From JAWMQL01 sp033283165 (lineage in GTDB: Bacteria; Pseudomonadota; Gammaproteobacteria; Pseudomonadales; Halieaceae): 64,000 bases of DNA. A program made the position numbers and the translations under genes. The notes under the pieces were generated by a model. It did not search any database. It was not told where the DNA came from and worked only from the letters and a program-made list of their open reading frames with translations. Of the stretch, positions 1 through 8,005 are shown one piece after another (positions within the stretch are counted from its first letter, which is position 1; the number at the start of each line of letters is the position of its first letter). The stretch is taken from NCBI GenBank assembly GCA_033283165.1, contig JAWMQL010000010.1, positions 1 through 64,000 on the forward strand, in the 5' to 3' direction.

Positions 1-90
1 TCCGGTCAAAACAGTGATTAATGTATCCCCGATATTCATTACCTGTTCATTTGCCAGAATCAGGGCGTTGTAGGCATCTAGTTCAGTCAT
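1..90 (-). CDS. small membrane-protein paralog, 5' end only
   Basis: Thirty codons are visible, reading inward from an ATG at 90-88; the gene continues past the window start. The peptide begins MTELDAYNALILANEQ and turns hydrophobic near its visible end. Its start codon and the following ~40 bases upstream align with the start of the gene at 1069-1449: both begin with an MTE tripeptide, and both are preceded by an AAAACCT block and an AAGAATAGA block. I infer a paralog of that gene in a duplicated unit. Function is unknown. Too little is visible to count membrane segments. Confidence 0.55.
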   Translation of the reverse strand, partial: MTELDAYNALILANEQVMNIGDTLITVLTG

Positions 91-468
91 TGAGTTAAAA
101 CCTCATTGTTGTTAGACCTGGATCAAGAATAGATGAAATGTCAGGGGTTAGGCGATAGCGGTCCTCGGGCTCGAATCTGGATTTAACCAGGAGCTGAGGT
201 CCGCTCCCAACTCGAAGAACAGATTATGAAGAGATTGCAGGTCAAGCACTTGTCTATTTGTAAAAACGACCATCCTAGGCTATACACCAAAAAGACGAGA
301 AACTCTCGTGGGAAGCTGATTTCCCGTGGTCAGAATCGGAGTTGCCACTGGTACTGGTCACAATAGCACCGCTACACCGGGTTTCCTCGTTGCGATATCC
401 AACTTCAATTTCCTATGAACCGAGTAGTTAGGAACTGGTTATCAAAAATTGAAATTCGGGAGGCAACT
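91..468. other. gene-free stretch with repeat copy 1 and two small hairpins
   Basis: This 378-base stretch holds the upstream region of the minus-strand partial gene and structured repeat copy 1 (about 115-214). Two adjacent perfect 5-bp hairpins follow: CGAGA/TCTCG at 296-308 and GGGAA/TTCCC at 310-325. No ribosome-bound ORF is convincing. A longer in-frame ATG for the next gene exists at 415, but it lacks a Shine-Dalgarno sequence. Confidence 0.5.
115..214. repeat. structured repeat, copy 1
   Basis: About 100 bp that align with 963-1062 and more weakly with 1472-1590. Shared blocks include GACCT, GAAA-GTC, and AGGCGATAGCGG at 150-161. An outer inverted pair AGCGG (157-161) / CCGCT (201-205) encloses an inner pair CTGG (177-180) / CCAG (187-190). 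The copies differ in sequence but keep the inverted pairs, as expected of a structured DNA or RNA element. Confidence 0.6.
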
Positions 469-942
469 ATGTTCGGAAAATTGGAAACAATCAGAAATTC
501 ATGTCAGTTGTTCGCTTGGACTTTCGTATTCACGTCGCTGCTGGCCGGTGTACCGGCTGTCGCTGATCCTACTTCTCAAGCCCTGCGAAACATAATTGCT
601 GAAGTGAGGCCGCCTTTTCTGGGGTGTCCGTGTAATTTCTTGGCAACGGCAAACTGGGCCGGATGGAATGGACCGAATTGCGAGGTGCATGTAAACCCAG
701 ATAATCAGTTTATTTTTTCCGCGAGCCTCATCTCTGATGACGAGGAAGGGAGGCCTGAAATTCAAACTTTCTTCAGTTTGACAAGCAACTACTATGAATG
801 CTACGCCATCAATGATAGAAACGAGCGCACTTCCATTTTTGAAAACATCAGTATTGAAGCGGCGACAGCGTGTCTAAGCGACCTGAACCAAGTTGGGATT
901 AGTCTTGGCATGGAATCCGAATGCTTGCCCATCTCGGATTAA
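469..942 (+). CDS. secreted cysteine-containing orphan protein
   Basis: 157 residues. The start at 469 is preferred to the in-frame ATG at 415 because GGGAGG lies at 458-463. The N-terminus is a typical signal peptide: positive residues, a hydrophobic core of about 16-30, and a likely cleavage after GVPAVA (residue 32). The mature part has at least six cysteines, including GCPC near the N-terminus, YECY, a cysteine in AACLS and one in SECLP, compatible with disulfides in the periplasm or outside. I do not recognise a family. It lies in opposite orientation between two copies of a structured repeat, so it may be an inserted cassette in an accessory locus. Confidence 0.7.
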   Translation: MFGKLETIRNSCQLFAWTFVFTSLLAGVPAVADPTSQALRNIIAEVRPPFLGCPCNFLATANWAGWNGPNCEVHVNPDNQFIFSASLISDDEEGRPEIQTFFSLTSNYYECYAINDRNERTSIFENISIEAATACLSDLNQVGISLGMESECLPISD

Positions 943-962
943 ATTTTGTTACAGATCGCTTC

Positions 963-1062
963 GACCTCTAAAAGAGGATAAACGAAACGTCGGAAAGTAG
1001 GCGATAGCGGGCCCCGGCCTCGGTCTGGCCCTACCCAGTTGCAGACGACCGCTTCCACCTCA
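963..1062. repeat. structured repeat, copy 2
   Basis: Aligns along its length with 115-214. It contains the same GCGATAGCGG at 1001-1010. The inverted pairs are conserved: AGCGG (1006-1010) / CCGCT (1049-1053) outside, and CTGG (1025-1028) / CCAG (1035-1038) inside. It sits between the convergent 3' ends of the secreted protein gene and the small membrane protein gene. Copy number elsewhere in the genome cannot be judged from the window. Confidence 0.6.
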
Positions 1063-1068
1063 CATGCG

Positions 1069-1449
1069 TCATTCCTTCTTGTGATGGCGCAGGCTCCACA
1101 TAAACCAAAGGGATGCAATGACGCCAAACACCTGAACGACGATAAAGCTGAAGATTCCGGCTTGGGTCTGAGCTTTATCTGCGGCGGGCAATATTGTCGA
1201 AGAGATCAAGATGAGTTCATCTGAAATTCTCATTGTCTGGGTACTAGTTGTGTATTGTGCTTGGATAACCCCAGCTATCCAGACAAGGTATAGGCCCGTG
1301 ACCACTAAGTTCTGCCCCTTGGTCAATTTTGCTCCTACCAGATAAGCGACAGCCAGATAAGCGCTTACAAGCGTAAAATACATCTGCGCTGCCTGCCACA
1401 AGCCCCCATAGTTGTTGTGCAGAATCTCGCCTAGTTCATATTCAGTCAT
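1069..1449 (-). CDS. small integral membrane protein, duplicated family
   Basis: 126 residues with about three predicted membrane segments: roughly 17-39 (rich in Leu, Val, Ala and Tyr), 47-63 and 97-117. The C-terminus is short and basic (RHHKKE). No catalytic motif is visible. The start begins MTEYELGEI, resembling MTELDAYNA of the partial gene at 1-90, and the upstream DNA of the two genes aligns. I infer tandem paralogs, each carrying its own upstream repeat. Function is unknown; candidates are a small membrane effector or immunity protein, but nothing in the sequence decides this. Confidence 0.7.
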   Translation of the reverse strand: MTEYELGEILHNNYGGLWQAAQMYFTLVSAYLAVAYLVGAKLTKGQNLVVTGLYLVWIAGVIQAQYTTSTQTMRISDELILISSTILPAADKAQTQAGIFSFIVVQVFGVIASLWFMWSLRHHKKE

Positions 1450-1471
1450 TTTCGAAAACCTAAGATTATGG

Positions 1472-1590
1472 CCCTCGATAAGAATAGACGGGAGACCGCT
1501 TGTAGGCGAAAGGGGACGGATTGATCAATCTCGGGCCGGCAGGTTCAGAGGTCGAAGGGTGGCCGCTTCTGCCTGCGGACTTAACCTGCC
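1472..1590. repeat. structured repeat, copy 3 (divergent)
   Basis: This lies immediately upstream of the minus-strand start at 1449, as copy 1 does for the partial gene. It shares AAGAATAGA and a GTAGGCGAAAGG block with copy 1. It carries a perfect 8-bp inverted repeat, GGCAGGTT (1538-1545) / AACCTGCC (1583-1590), enclosing a CCGCTTCTGCCTG segment. More diverged than copies 1 and 2. Confidence 0.5.
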
Positions 1591-1647
1591 CACCTTCTCA
1601 AGTGGAGGTGGCCCCCTGGAGCGAATGAAGTTATTCGGCGCAGACCT

Positions 1648-2310
1648 TTACAAGGGCCGCCCAATAAAGGTGGCCTTGCCAATAATTAGTGCTGGTAGAT
1701 TTTTGGCTTTGTGTGCGAGGAATTTCTCACGATCATTGTAAATGACGCAGCTTGTCAACTTACTGCAGAAGTCCGAGCTGTCAATCTCTAGAAATTGATC
1801 AGAACCTAAAACGGAGAGCATCCTGGGTTCTGCTCTAGGCCATCCGGGCATGGTGGCAAGCACGACGTCTCCCGGACGCGATTCCTCTTCTGGATCGATA
1901 AAAATCACGTCGCCTTCCTTCATGTGGCTGCACATCGCTCGAGCCATCATGCGATCTACTCCGACAGTGAAGGCCTCCTGGGACATCTGCAAGGGCGGCC
2001 AGAATAGATAGTCTATGGCCGATCTTTCAGCTGTCAGTGACGCAGACCAGGCTGCAATTGATTCCAGATCGAGATGCGGCAGTGCCGTTGAATGGCCCCC
2101 AATTGCTGAAGATCCCAGTCCACTTGTTATCCACTCCATGGACTCACCGAGTTCGTTGATAATCGAAAGCAGGAATCGAGACTTCGGGTCATCTTGTGAC
2201 TCAATGTCTACTATCGTTTGCTGTGAGCAGCCAATCGCCGACGCAAGTTCCTTCTGCGTGAGTCCCTTTTTCTTCCTGGCGAGTTGTAAACGTTGGCCTA
2301 TACCTTTCAT
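1648..2310 (-). CDS. XRE/S24 LexA-like repressor, peptidase site degenerate
   Basis: 220 residues. An N-terminal XRE helix-turn-helix (about 5-60, with LTQKELASAIGCSQQTIVDIE) binds DNA. The C-terminal part from about 112 has the S24 beta fold signature with EGDVIFIDP at 132-140 and GDVVLA at 147-152. In active S24 peptidases a Ser-Met pair precedes the EGD motif and a lysine follows in the next strand pair. Here the corresponding stretch reads MMARAMCSHMKEGD, with Ala125 where Ser is expected, and Arg163 lies near the Lys position. Self-cleavage therefore looks lost, so the protein may be a constitutive or ligand-released repressor. It is a lone gene, with AGGAG before its start. It may regulate itself or the neighbouring accessory genes. 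Confidence 0.85.
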   Translation of the reverse strand: MKGIGQRLQLARKKKGLTQKELASAIGCSQQTIVDIESQDDPKSRFLLSIINELGESMEWITSGLGSSAIGGHSTALPHLDLESIAAWSASLTAERSAIDYLFWPPLQMSQEAFTVGVDRMMARAMCSHMKEGDVIFIDPEEESRPGDVVLATMPGWPRAEPRMLSVLGSDQFLEIDSSDFCSKLTSCVIYNDREKFLAHKAKNLPALIIGKATFIGRPL

Positions 2311-2400
2311 GACTCCTCCCTTTGTTCAATATACCGGTAAAACACATAAATTATGTATTTATTGTCGTAAATTCAATATACAATGGTCATTGGCGGTATT
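2311..2400 (-). promoter_or_regulatory. probable promoter/operator of the S24-type repressor
   Basis: An AT-rich stretch upstream of the repressor. On the minus strand a TTGAAT -35-like hexamer is followed after 16 bases by ATAATT. A symmetrical element, ACATAA-A-TTATGT (2344-2356), overlaps that -10. This is the arrangement expected for autorepression. The assignment comes from symmetry and position only. Confidence 0.45.
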
Positions 2401-3075
2401 ATTTAGGTAGAAAATATATTTATCCGGTTATTTGGGGTTCTGTTGATAAGCTTGTTTTGGTCTGAATTCTGAATGTCGGCAAAAAAGGAGTTCTCGGAGG
2501 CAACTAGTCCAGGTAGTGACGGCTGCGTTCGGCTATGAGCAAACCTTTGAGGCGGGCGATCCGAAGATAAACTTCTGTGTCTGTGAAGGCGAGATCCGCA
2601 AAAGCCTGGTCACAGTTCGTCAGTCAGGTAACTCGTCTCCCGGTGCCACAATGGAGCTTGTATTTTGAGGCCTATCTCGGGCAACTCAGACCTCAGGCCG
2701 GGATGTAACTATTTGGTCGTCAACTGAAATTCCAATGCTGACTCCGGTCCATCATCGGGGCAATGGATAGCTTTCTATCCACATAACATGTTGAATTTGA
2801 ACGATTTTCCACCATCTCCTCTTGGCCTCAAAATTGCTATTTTTTGACCCATTTTGCCCCCAAATGCCTTATGTATTGGAAAAGTTGACCCAAATTGACC
2901 CCAATCGGGGACCAGCGTACGCAACTTATTGAATATTTGAAGGAAATTAATTCCAGACCAGTCCATCAAGGCCTCATGGGAGGAATGCTAGGACACCTGC
3001 TCCAAGTGCACAACCTGCACTACTCCCCAGGTACCCCAGCTGTTAAAACCCAAATTTGTTTTAGGTGAATATTGT
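2311..3075. other. 765-base stretch without a convincing gene
   Basis: Apart from the repressor promoter near 2311-2400, I see no supported gene. A plus-strand GTG-initiated frame at 2516-2668 (50 codons, VTAAFGYEQTFEAGDP...) is open and reads like a protein fragment, but it has no ribosome site and could be a remnant. A minus-strand frame of 63-64 codons (2775-2969) begins near MDWSGINFLQIF and also lacks a clear ribosome site. The base composition is more AT-rich than the rest of the window. Confidence 0.4.
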
Positions 3076-3090
3076 GTGTATTGTACACAC
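3074..3090. promoter_or_regulatory. palindrome at the hicA start, candidate HicB operator
   Basis: A perfect inverted repeat, GTGTGTA-TTG-TACACAC, covers the hicA translation start region. HicB antitoxins with a C-terminal ribbon-helix-helix domain commonly autorepress by binding such palindromes upstream of hicAB. Binding here is inferred. Confidence 0.5.
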
Positions 3091-3273
3091 GTGAATAGCA
3101 AAGACCTGATCAAGGAACTAAAGCAGGCTGGTTGGTCTCTCAAGAGTGTGAAGGGTAGTCACCACAAGTTCAAACACCCCGATTATGACCGGCCCGTTAT
3201 AGTTCCACACCCCCAAAAGGACCTGCCAACAGGGACGGTTAATGCGATCAGGCGTCAAGCGGGCCTCCATTGA
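3076..3273 (+). CDS. hicA: HicA family mRNA interferase toxin
   Basis: The protein has the HicA double-stranded-RNA-binding-like fold signature: NSKDLIKELKQAGW, then VKGSHHKFKHP with the catalytic histidine, and VPHPQKDLPTGTVNAI near the C-terminus. HicA toxins cleave mRNA in the cytoplasm. Two GTG starts are possible: 3076 has AGGTG 8-9 bases upstream (3063-3067), while 3091 (giving MNSKDL) matches the usual family N-terminus but has no ribosome site. The gene is directly followed by hicB, as normal for the pair. A palindrome covers the start region. Confidence 0.9.
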   Translation: MYCTHVNSKDLIKELKQAGWSLKSVKGSHHKFKHPDYDRPVIVPHPQKDLPTGTVNAIRRQAGLH

Positions 3274-3302
3274 GTGTTCCGCGAAGCAAGGAGGAAAACC
3301 AG

Positions 3303-3806
3303 ATGATTTATCCAGCGTATATTCACCACGAAGAGGGTAAAGCCTACGGTATTGAGGTACCTGATTTTGCCGGGTGTTATGCTGCTGCCGATACATTCGG
3401 AGATATACCAGCTGCTGTACAGGAAGCTGCTGAGGTGTACTTTGATGGTGAGGACTTTGAGATTCCTCAGCCCAGTGACCCCGAGAATTACAAAGATCAA
3501 TACGCGGGTGGGCAATGGTTATTTGTGGATATTGATATTGATAAACTGAACACTCGAAAAGAGCGATTGAACGTCAGTTTCCCGGTTTATGCAATCAAGG
3601 AGATTGACCAGTATATTGGTCGCGTAGAATTGAATCGTAGTGAGTTTTTGTATCAAACAGCTCTCAATTTTATTCGCGGAGAACTGGTTGATTCATCTAC
3701 TTTAGTCAAAGTTAAACGCAAAGCTGCGGCCAGCCCGAAATCCAAGGCCAAGCGCAAGGCTGCCGTCAAGCGCAAAGCGCCAACTGTTCATAAGCGACGG
3801 GCGTGA
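3303..3806 (+). CDS. hicB: HicB family antitoxin with lysine-rich C-terminal tail
   Basis: 167 residues from the ATG at 3303, chosen because AAGGAGGAA precedes it at 3288-3295. Residues 1 to about 70 form the partial RNase H-like HicB domain (YPAYIHHEEGKAYGIEVPDFAGCYAAADT). A ribbon-helix-helix follows at about 88-125 (RLNVSFPVYAIKEIDQYI...SEFLYQTAL). The last ~33 residues are almost entirely Lys, Arg, Ala, Ser and Pro, with repeats of KRKAA, resembling a histone H1-like tail and extending well beyond a normal HicB. HicB neutralises HicA and represses the operon. The tail may add non-specific DNA affinity (inference). Confidence 0.9.
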   Translation: MIYPAYIHHEEGKAYGIEVPDFAGCYAAADTFGDIPAAVQEAAEVYFDGEDFEIPQPSDPENYKDQYAGGQWLFVDIDIDKLNTRKERLNVSFPVYAIKEIDQYIGRVELNRSEFLYQTALNFIRGELVDSSTLVKVKRKAAASPKSKAKRKAAVKRKAPTVHKRRA

Positions 3807-3848
3807 GCTAATTACTACTCACTGCACAGGGAATGTGCACTCTACCGG

Positions 3849-5366
3849 CTAAGTTGTGGCAGTCTTTCTTTTCGCTGTCGTTTTCCTGGAGGGCGCCCTG
3901 GCCCGTTTGGGGCCGCTAGCGGTCTTGCCAGCCCGCGTCGCGGGGCGCTTCCTTGATTTCGCAGCTTTCTTGCCGGAAGGCTTCGACACGATTTGTTCCA
4001 GTTCGACCAGTGCATCCTCCAGGTAGGTGAGCAGGCGCTGCACGTGCGGCACCGTCTTGCGACACGCAATGATCCCGAAATCAACCAGGTCATGCCGGCT
4101 GACGATGGTGATATTCAGGCCTCCGCCGTCGATCAGCAGCGAAATCGGATACATGCCCACCAGTTTCATACCCTGCCAGTACAGGTCTTGCCGGGGACCG
4201 GGCACGTGCGATACCACCACGTTGCCGAGGGTGTTGTCGGATTTCCTGCCCAGCAGCATACTGATCGCACCGGGTATCAGCGACAGTGTCACAAAGGCTT
4301 GCGTCTGGCCGGATGACAGGCCGGACAATTTTTCCTTGTTGTAATCCATGCTGCGCTTGATAGCCCGCATGCGCTCCACCGGATCATCGATTTGCGTGGC
4401 CAGGTTGACGATCACGAAGGCGACCTCGTTGGCGGCACCCTTGCCGCTGCCACCTTTGCCGCGAATGGAAACGGGTACGCCACCGGTCAGGGGACGATCG
4501 GGCAACTCACCGAGCTCCATGAGGTACTGGCGCAAAGCGCCGCCGACCATCGCCAATACGACATCATTGCGGGTGGCATCGAAGGCCTCGGCGACGGCCC
4601 TGATGCGTGGGGTGGCATAGGATTGTGCAGCGAATCGCCGTGTACCGCTGATGGGCTGGTTGAACACGGTGCGTGGTGCGGCTCCCGCCAGCGCCAGGTC
4701 GGGATGCTGTTTGCGATAGTCGTTGAACAGCTCGCGAAGCTGGCGCAGCACCGGAGCGGCCACCTTGATACCCTCGCGCGCAGCCGCGCGCATTGCGACC
4801 AGGCCACTCGCCGCCGGGGCGGGCACTACCGGAACCTGCCCCCCCTCTTTGCCCGGGCGCTCGACCTCCCAGAACGGCGGCATGCCGATTGATTTTTTGG
4901 CCGAGGTGGACATCGTCTCCATGAGCATCTTCATACCCGAGACGCCGTCGACCATCGAGTGGTGGATTTTCAGGTAGACCGCGACGCGACCGTCCTCGAG
5001 GCCCTCGATCAGGTAGATGCGCCAGAGCGGGTAGGCGCGATCGAGGTGGCCACAGTGCAGCCGGGAAACCATGCCCAGCAATTCCCGGACCCGCCCCGGC
5101 GCGGGCAGCGCCAGGTGGACAAAATGGTGCTCGACATCGAAGTCATCATTTTCTTCCCAGTATTGCTTGCCTTTCTGCCCCACCAGCCGCTGATTGTAGA
5201 TACCCCGGGCCTTATCGGACGAACGCAGCTTCTCGGCGATGTCTGCGACAAAATTCTTGCGCGCTCGCGCTGGCGGTTCGAACAGTAACAGTGAGCCGAT
5301 ATGCAGCGGCTGACGCCGGTTTTCCAGGCGCAGGAAGGTGTCGTCGATGAGATGGAGTTTTTTCAT
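3849..5366 (-). CDS. wax ester synthase/diacylglycerol acyltransferase (WS/DGAT)
   Basis: 505 residues. This family transfers an acyl group from acyl-CoA to a fatty alcohol or diacylglycerol, making wax esters or triacylglycerol at the membrane or lipid-droplet surface. The catalytic motif HHSMVDG is at 135-141. The C-terminal domain signatures NDVVLAMVGGALRQYL and SHVPGP are present. It begins MKKLHLIDDTFLRLE, the usual WS/DGAT opening. About 40 residues at the end are Lys/Arg/Ala/Ser/Pro-rich, an unusual basic tail not needed for catalysis. It stands alone on the minus strand, convergent with hicB. A second WS/DGAT lies at 48090. Which acceptor is preferred cannot be read from sequence. Confidence 0.95.
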   Translation of the reverse strand: MKKLHLIDDTFLRLENRRQPLHIGSLLLFEPPARARKNFVADIAEKLRSSDKARGIYNQRLVGQKGKQYWEENDDFDVEHHFVHLALPAPGRVRELLGMVSRLHCGHLDRAYPLWRIYLIEGLEDGRVAVYLKIHHSMVDGVSGMKMLMETMSTSAKKSIGMPPFWEVERPGKEGGQVPVVPAPAASGLVAMRAAAREGIKVAAPVLRQLRELFNDYRKQHPDLALAGAAPRTVFNQPISGTRRFAAQSYATPRIRAVAEAFDATRNDVVLAMVGGALRQYLMELGELPDRPLTGGVPVSIRGKGGSGKGAANEVAFVIVNLATQIDDPVERMRAIKRSMDYNKEKLSGLSSGQTQAFVTLSLIPGAISMLLGRKSDNTLGNVVVSHVPGPRQDLYWQGMKLVGMYPISLLIDGGGLNITIVSRHDLVDFGIIACRKTVPHVQRLLTYLEDALVELEQIVSKPSGKKAAKSRKRPATRAGKTASGPKRARAPSRKTTAKRKTATT

Positions 5367-5504
5367 AGCGTCGTGCCCTGGCAGAAACTGTATGACTTAT
5401 TAATACACCCAATATAGAAGAGTGGGTCAAGTTTGCCTTTACTGGTGTCTAAACGGTGGTTTAATCGAGAGTCACACCTTCAAAAAATGCGAGGTCTTCA
5501 CACC

Positions 5505-6992
5505 ATGCCTGCAACAATCTGGTCGGCAATAATATTCATGCTGGTCTTTGCTGGCGCAGCGCATGCAGCACCCGGCGACGAGCTCGTGAAATCCACCGTG
5601 GGCGAACCGGGCAAGAGTCTGGATGCAGCTGCAAAAACGCGGCCCATGGCAGAATATGAGGGGGCCGTCGCCACCGCCAGGCCTCTGCCCCCCCTCCCCA
5701 AACCGTCACATCCGTACCAGAATAATCAGGGCTATGCGGGTGCCCATGGCGACAGTTACAACAGCGGCACCCTTCCTGCCGCAGGCCCTGTCAGGAGCGA
5801 TATGCGGGTCCGCGCCTTTCGTTCCGAACAAAAACCCGCCTATTGTTCCACGCAACATTTCGATACAAAGGGTCGGGTTGTCAGCGTCTGCGTTGGCCGG
5901 GAAACACTTTCCAGGCTCGTCCTGCTTGATCCGGACACCATGAATGTCCTGACTCAATACGAGTTGCCCCCCATGGCCGGCTTCTATTTCCGCATGGATA
6001 ACCAGGGTCGCGTGGTGGTGCCCACGGGAGATATGTCGATCCAGACATTTGATATCGTGGAAGGAGTGGATGGCCCGGCCTGGCGGCTGGTGGAGCGCCG
6101 CGATGTCAGTTCTGCCGTTCCCGAGGACCTGCGTGGGCCCATGACCGTTCCGCTTGATCTGGTCGCCGACTGGGAGGGAAACTGGTGGTTTTCCATCCTC
6201 AAGCCCGCCACGGTGGGCTACATTGCGCCAAACGGTCAGGTACACAGCCACTTGTTCGAAGGCGAGTCGATCGTGAATGGCCTCGCCGCTGATCCGGCTG
6301 GCGTATCCTTCGTCACCGACCAGAATCTCTATGTGATGCGTACCGGGGAGAATGGCCCGGAAGTCACCCTTCGGTTTCCCTACGAGGTTGGCGAGGAGGC
6401 GGCTAGCCAATCCTTTGGTTCGGGCTCCGGGACGACGCCGGTATTGTTTGGCGAAAACCTGGTCGCCTTTGGTGACAATGCCGATCCGCGCCCCAATGTA
6501 CTGGTCTACCGACTGGACGATGTGCCAGAGGACGAGCGCCTCGTCTGCAAGGTGCCCGTCTTCAAGCCCGGTCGCAGCGTGCTCGAGAATTCCTTTATCG
6601 GTTACGATCATTCGCTGGTGATCGAAAACAACAAGGGCTTCAAAATGGCCGGCAGTTCAGCGGGCGCTGAGCCCGGTTTCGTGCGGATTGACGTTCGCCG
6701 CGACCTCTCTGGCTGTGACATCGTCTGGGAAAATTATGAAGTGCGGGCGGGCACCGGCGCCAAACTCTCCCTGGGCAACGGCTTGATCTATGTGCATGAA
6801 CTGTTACTCGGGACTGATGATGCCTGGTACATAACCGCGATCGATTTCGAAACCGGCAGAACGGTGTTGCGCCATTTTCTGGGTTACGGCGAAGACTGGG
6901 ATAACGCGCTGTTGACCATGTCCATCAGCCCGGACGGACTGCTCACTTCCGGCATGTACGCGGGCATCCTGGCTGCGAGGGACGCGAAGTAG
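5505..6992 (+). CDS. secreted beta-propeller-like protein, function unknown
   Basis: About 495 residues from the ATG at 5505; an in-frame ATG at 5487 is also possible. A signal peptide, MPATIWSAIIFMLVFAGAAHA, ends in an AHA cleavage site. The mature protein contains repeated stretches of the kind FDTKGRVVSVC, MDNQGRVVVPTGDMSIQTFDI, DWEGNWWFSILKPATVGYIAPNG and PDGLLTSGMY, which resemble blades of SMP-30/NHL-type propellers. No enzyme motif is recognised. It is periplasmic or exported by inference, and divergent from the WS/DGAT gene. It could be a binding scaffold or a lactonase-like enzyme. Confidence 0.75.
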   Translation: MPATIWSAIIFMLVFAGAAHAAPGDELVKSTVGEPGKSLDAAAKTRPMAEYEGAVATARPLPPLPKPSHPYQNNQGYAGAHGDSYNSGTLPAAGPVRSDMRVRAFRSEQKPAYCSTQHFDTKGRVVSVCVGRETLSRLVLLDPDTMNVLTQYELPPMAGFYFRMDNQGRVVVPTGDMSIQTFDIVEGVDGPAWRLVERRDVSSAVPEDLRGPMTVPLDLVADWEGNWWFSILKPATVGYIAPNGQVHSHLFEGESIVNGLAADPAGVSFVTDQNLYVMRTGENGPEVTLRFPYEVGEEAASQSFGSGSGTTPVLFGENLVAFGDNADPRPNVLVYRLDDVPEDERLVCKVPVFKPGRSVLENSFIGYDHSLVIENNKGFKMAGSSAGAEPGFVRIDVRRDLSGCDIVWENYEVRAGTGAKLSLGNGLIYVHELLLGTDDAWYITAIDFETGRTVLRHFLGYGEDWDNALLTMSISPDGLLTSGMYAGILAARDAK

Positions 6993-7048
6993 GGCGATTC
7001 AGGACGGGCCGCCGGGAGGTGAAAGAAAACCGATATGTTATGGGTGAG

Positions 7049-7076
7049 TTGACTGACTTAACGTCTAAACTACAGA
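7049..7076 (+). promoter_or_regulatory. putative sigma-70-type promoter for the SDR gene
   Basis: TTGACT at 7049-7054, a 16-base spacer, then TACAGA at 7071-7076, lying 35 bases before the ATG at 7111. The -10 match is only moderate. Confidence 0.35.
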
Positions 7077-7110
7077 GACGGGTTATTTGCAAGACGGGCG
7101 GTAGCTACCA

Positions 7111-7959
7111 ATGACAGAACAATCATCAGCAGAAATCGACAGATTTCGCAACAAGGTCATCTGGATTACAGGGGCGTCTTCCGGCATCGGGGAAGCGCTG
7201 GTAAACAACCTGGCCGGTCGCGGTGCGCGCGTGGTGCTCTCGGCGCGGCGTGCGGAGGAACTGGAACGGGTCAAGGCACAGTGCATTGGCGCGGGTGCTC
7301 CTGCTGAAAACCTCCTGGTTTTGCCGTTGGATATTACGGATTACGAAGCCATGCCGGCGGCCCTGGACCAGGTCCTGGACCGATATTCCCGTGTTGATAT
7401 GCTGGTGAACAATGCCGGCATGTCCCAGCGTTCATTCTGTATTGATACGGATATGAGTGTGTATCGCCGCCTGCTCGAGGTGGATGTACTCGGACAGATT
7501 GCGCTGACGAAACAGGTATTACCGGTGATGGTGGAGCAGGGGGCCGGGCACCTGGTGGTGACCTCCAGCGTGGCGGGAAAAGTGGGCGCGCCGCTTCGCA
7601 CCGGATATTGCGCCGCCAAGCATGCTGTGATGGGCTTTTTTGATGCCCTCCGCGCGGAAGTGGCCCACTGCGGAATAAGCGTCAGCACCGTAATTCCAGG
7701 TTTTATTCGCACCAATATCGCTTATAACGCGCTGACCGGTAGCGGCGCGGCCAAGGGCGAGGAAGAAGCCAATATCGAGGAGGGCATGGATGCCTCACGT
7801 TGTGCCGAAGTCATACTGGAGGGGCTTGCCACCGGCGTGGAAGAGATTCCCGTGGGACAGGGCCTGGAGATGTCTCTCCTGGAAATGAAGCGTGAGAATC
7901 CGAGCCAGTTGTTTCGGGCCATGGAAGCCATGGCAGACCAGCTTCGCGGTGATTCCTGA
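7111..7959 (+). CDS. short-chain dehydrogenase/reductase (DHRS7-like)
   Basis: 282 residues of a classical SDR. It has the cofactor motif TGASSGIG at 20-27, NNAG at 100-103, the catalytic Ser in TSSVAG (151-156) and the YCAAK Tyr/Lys pair at 166-170. It should reduce a carbonyl or oxidise an alcohol with NAD(P)(H). The ARR after the second strand (about 46-48) favours NADPH (inference). The substrate is unknown; lipid or sterol-like substrates are typical for the DHRS7-like branch. It is the only gene on its transcript, convergent with the exporter operon. Confidence 0.9.
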   Translation: MTEQSSAEIDRFRNKVIWITGASSGIGEALVNNLAGRGARVVLSARRAEELERVKAQCIGAGAPAENLLVLPLDITDYEAMPAALDQVLDRYSRVDMLVNNAGMSQRSFCIDTDMSVYRRLLEVDVLGQIALTKQVLPVMVEQGAGHLVVTSSVAGKVGAPLRTGYCAAKHAVMGFFDALRAEVAHCGISVSTVIPGFIRTNIAYNALTGSGAAKGEEEANIEEGMDASRCAEVILEGLATGVEEIPVGQGLEMSLLEMKRENPSQLFRAMEAMADQLRGDS

Positions 7960-8005
7960 CCGATTCGGCGCAGCAGGCTTTGCACTGGCAATCGAAAGAG
8001 TGGAG

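Noticed and set aside
105..190. Integron attC-like core sites around repeat copy 1
   Set aside because: GTTAGAC and ATTTAAC occur but in the wrong relative order for an attC, and copy 2 does not keep them. No integrase is visible.
2775..2969. 63-64 residue minus-strand ORF starting near MDWSGINFLQIF
   Set aside because: No ribosome site and no known family; kept only as part of the gene-free stretch.
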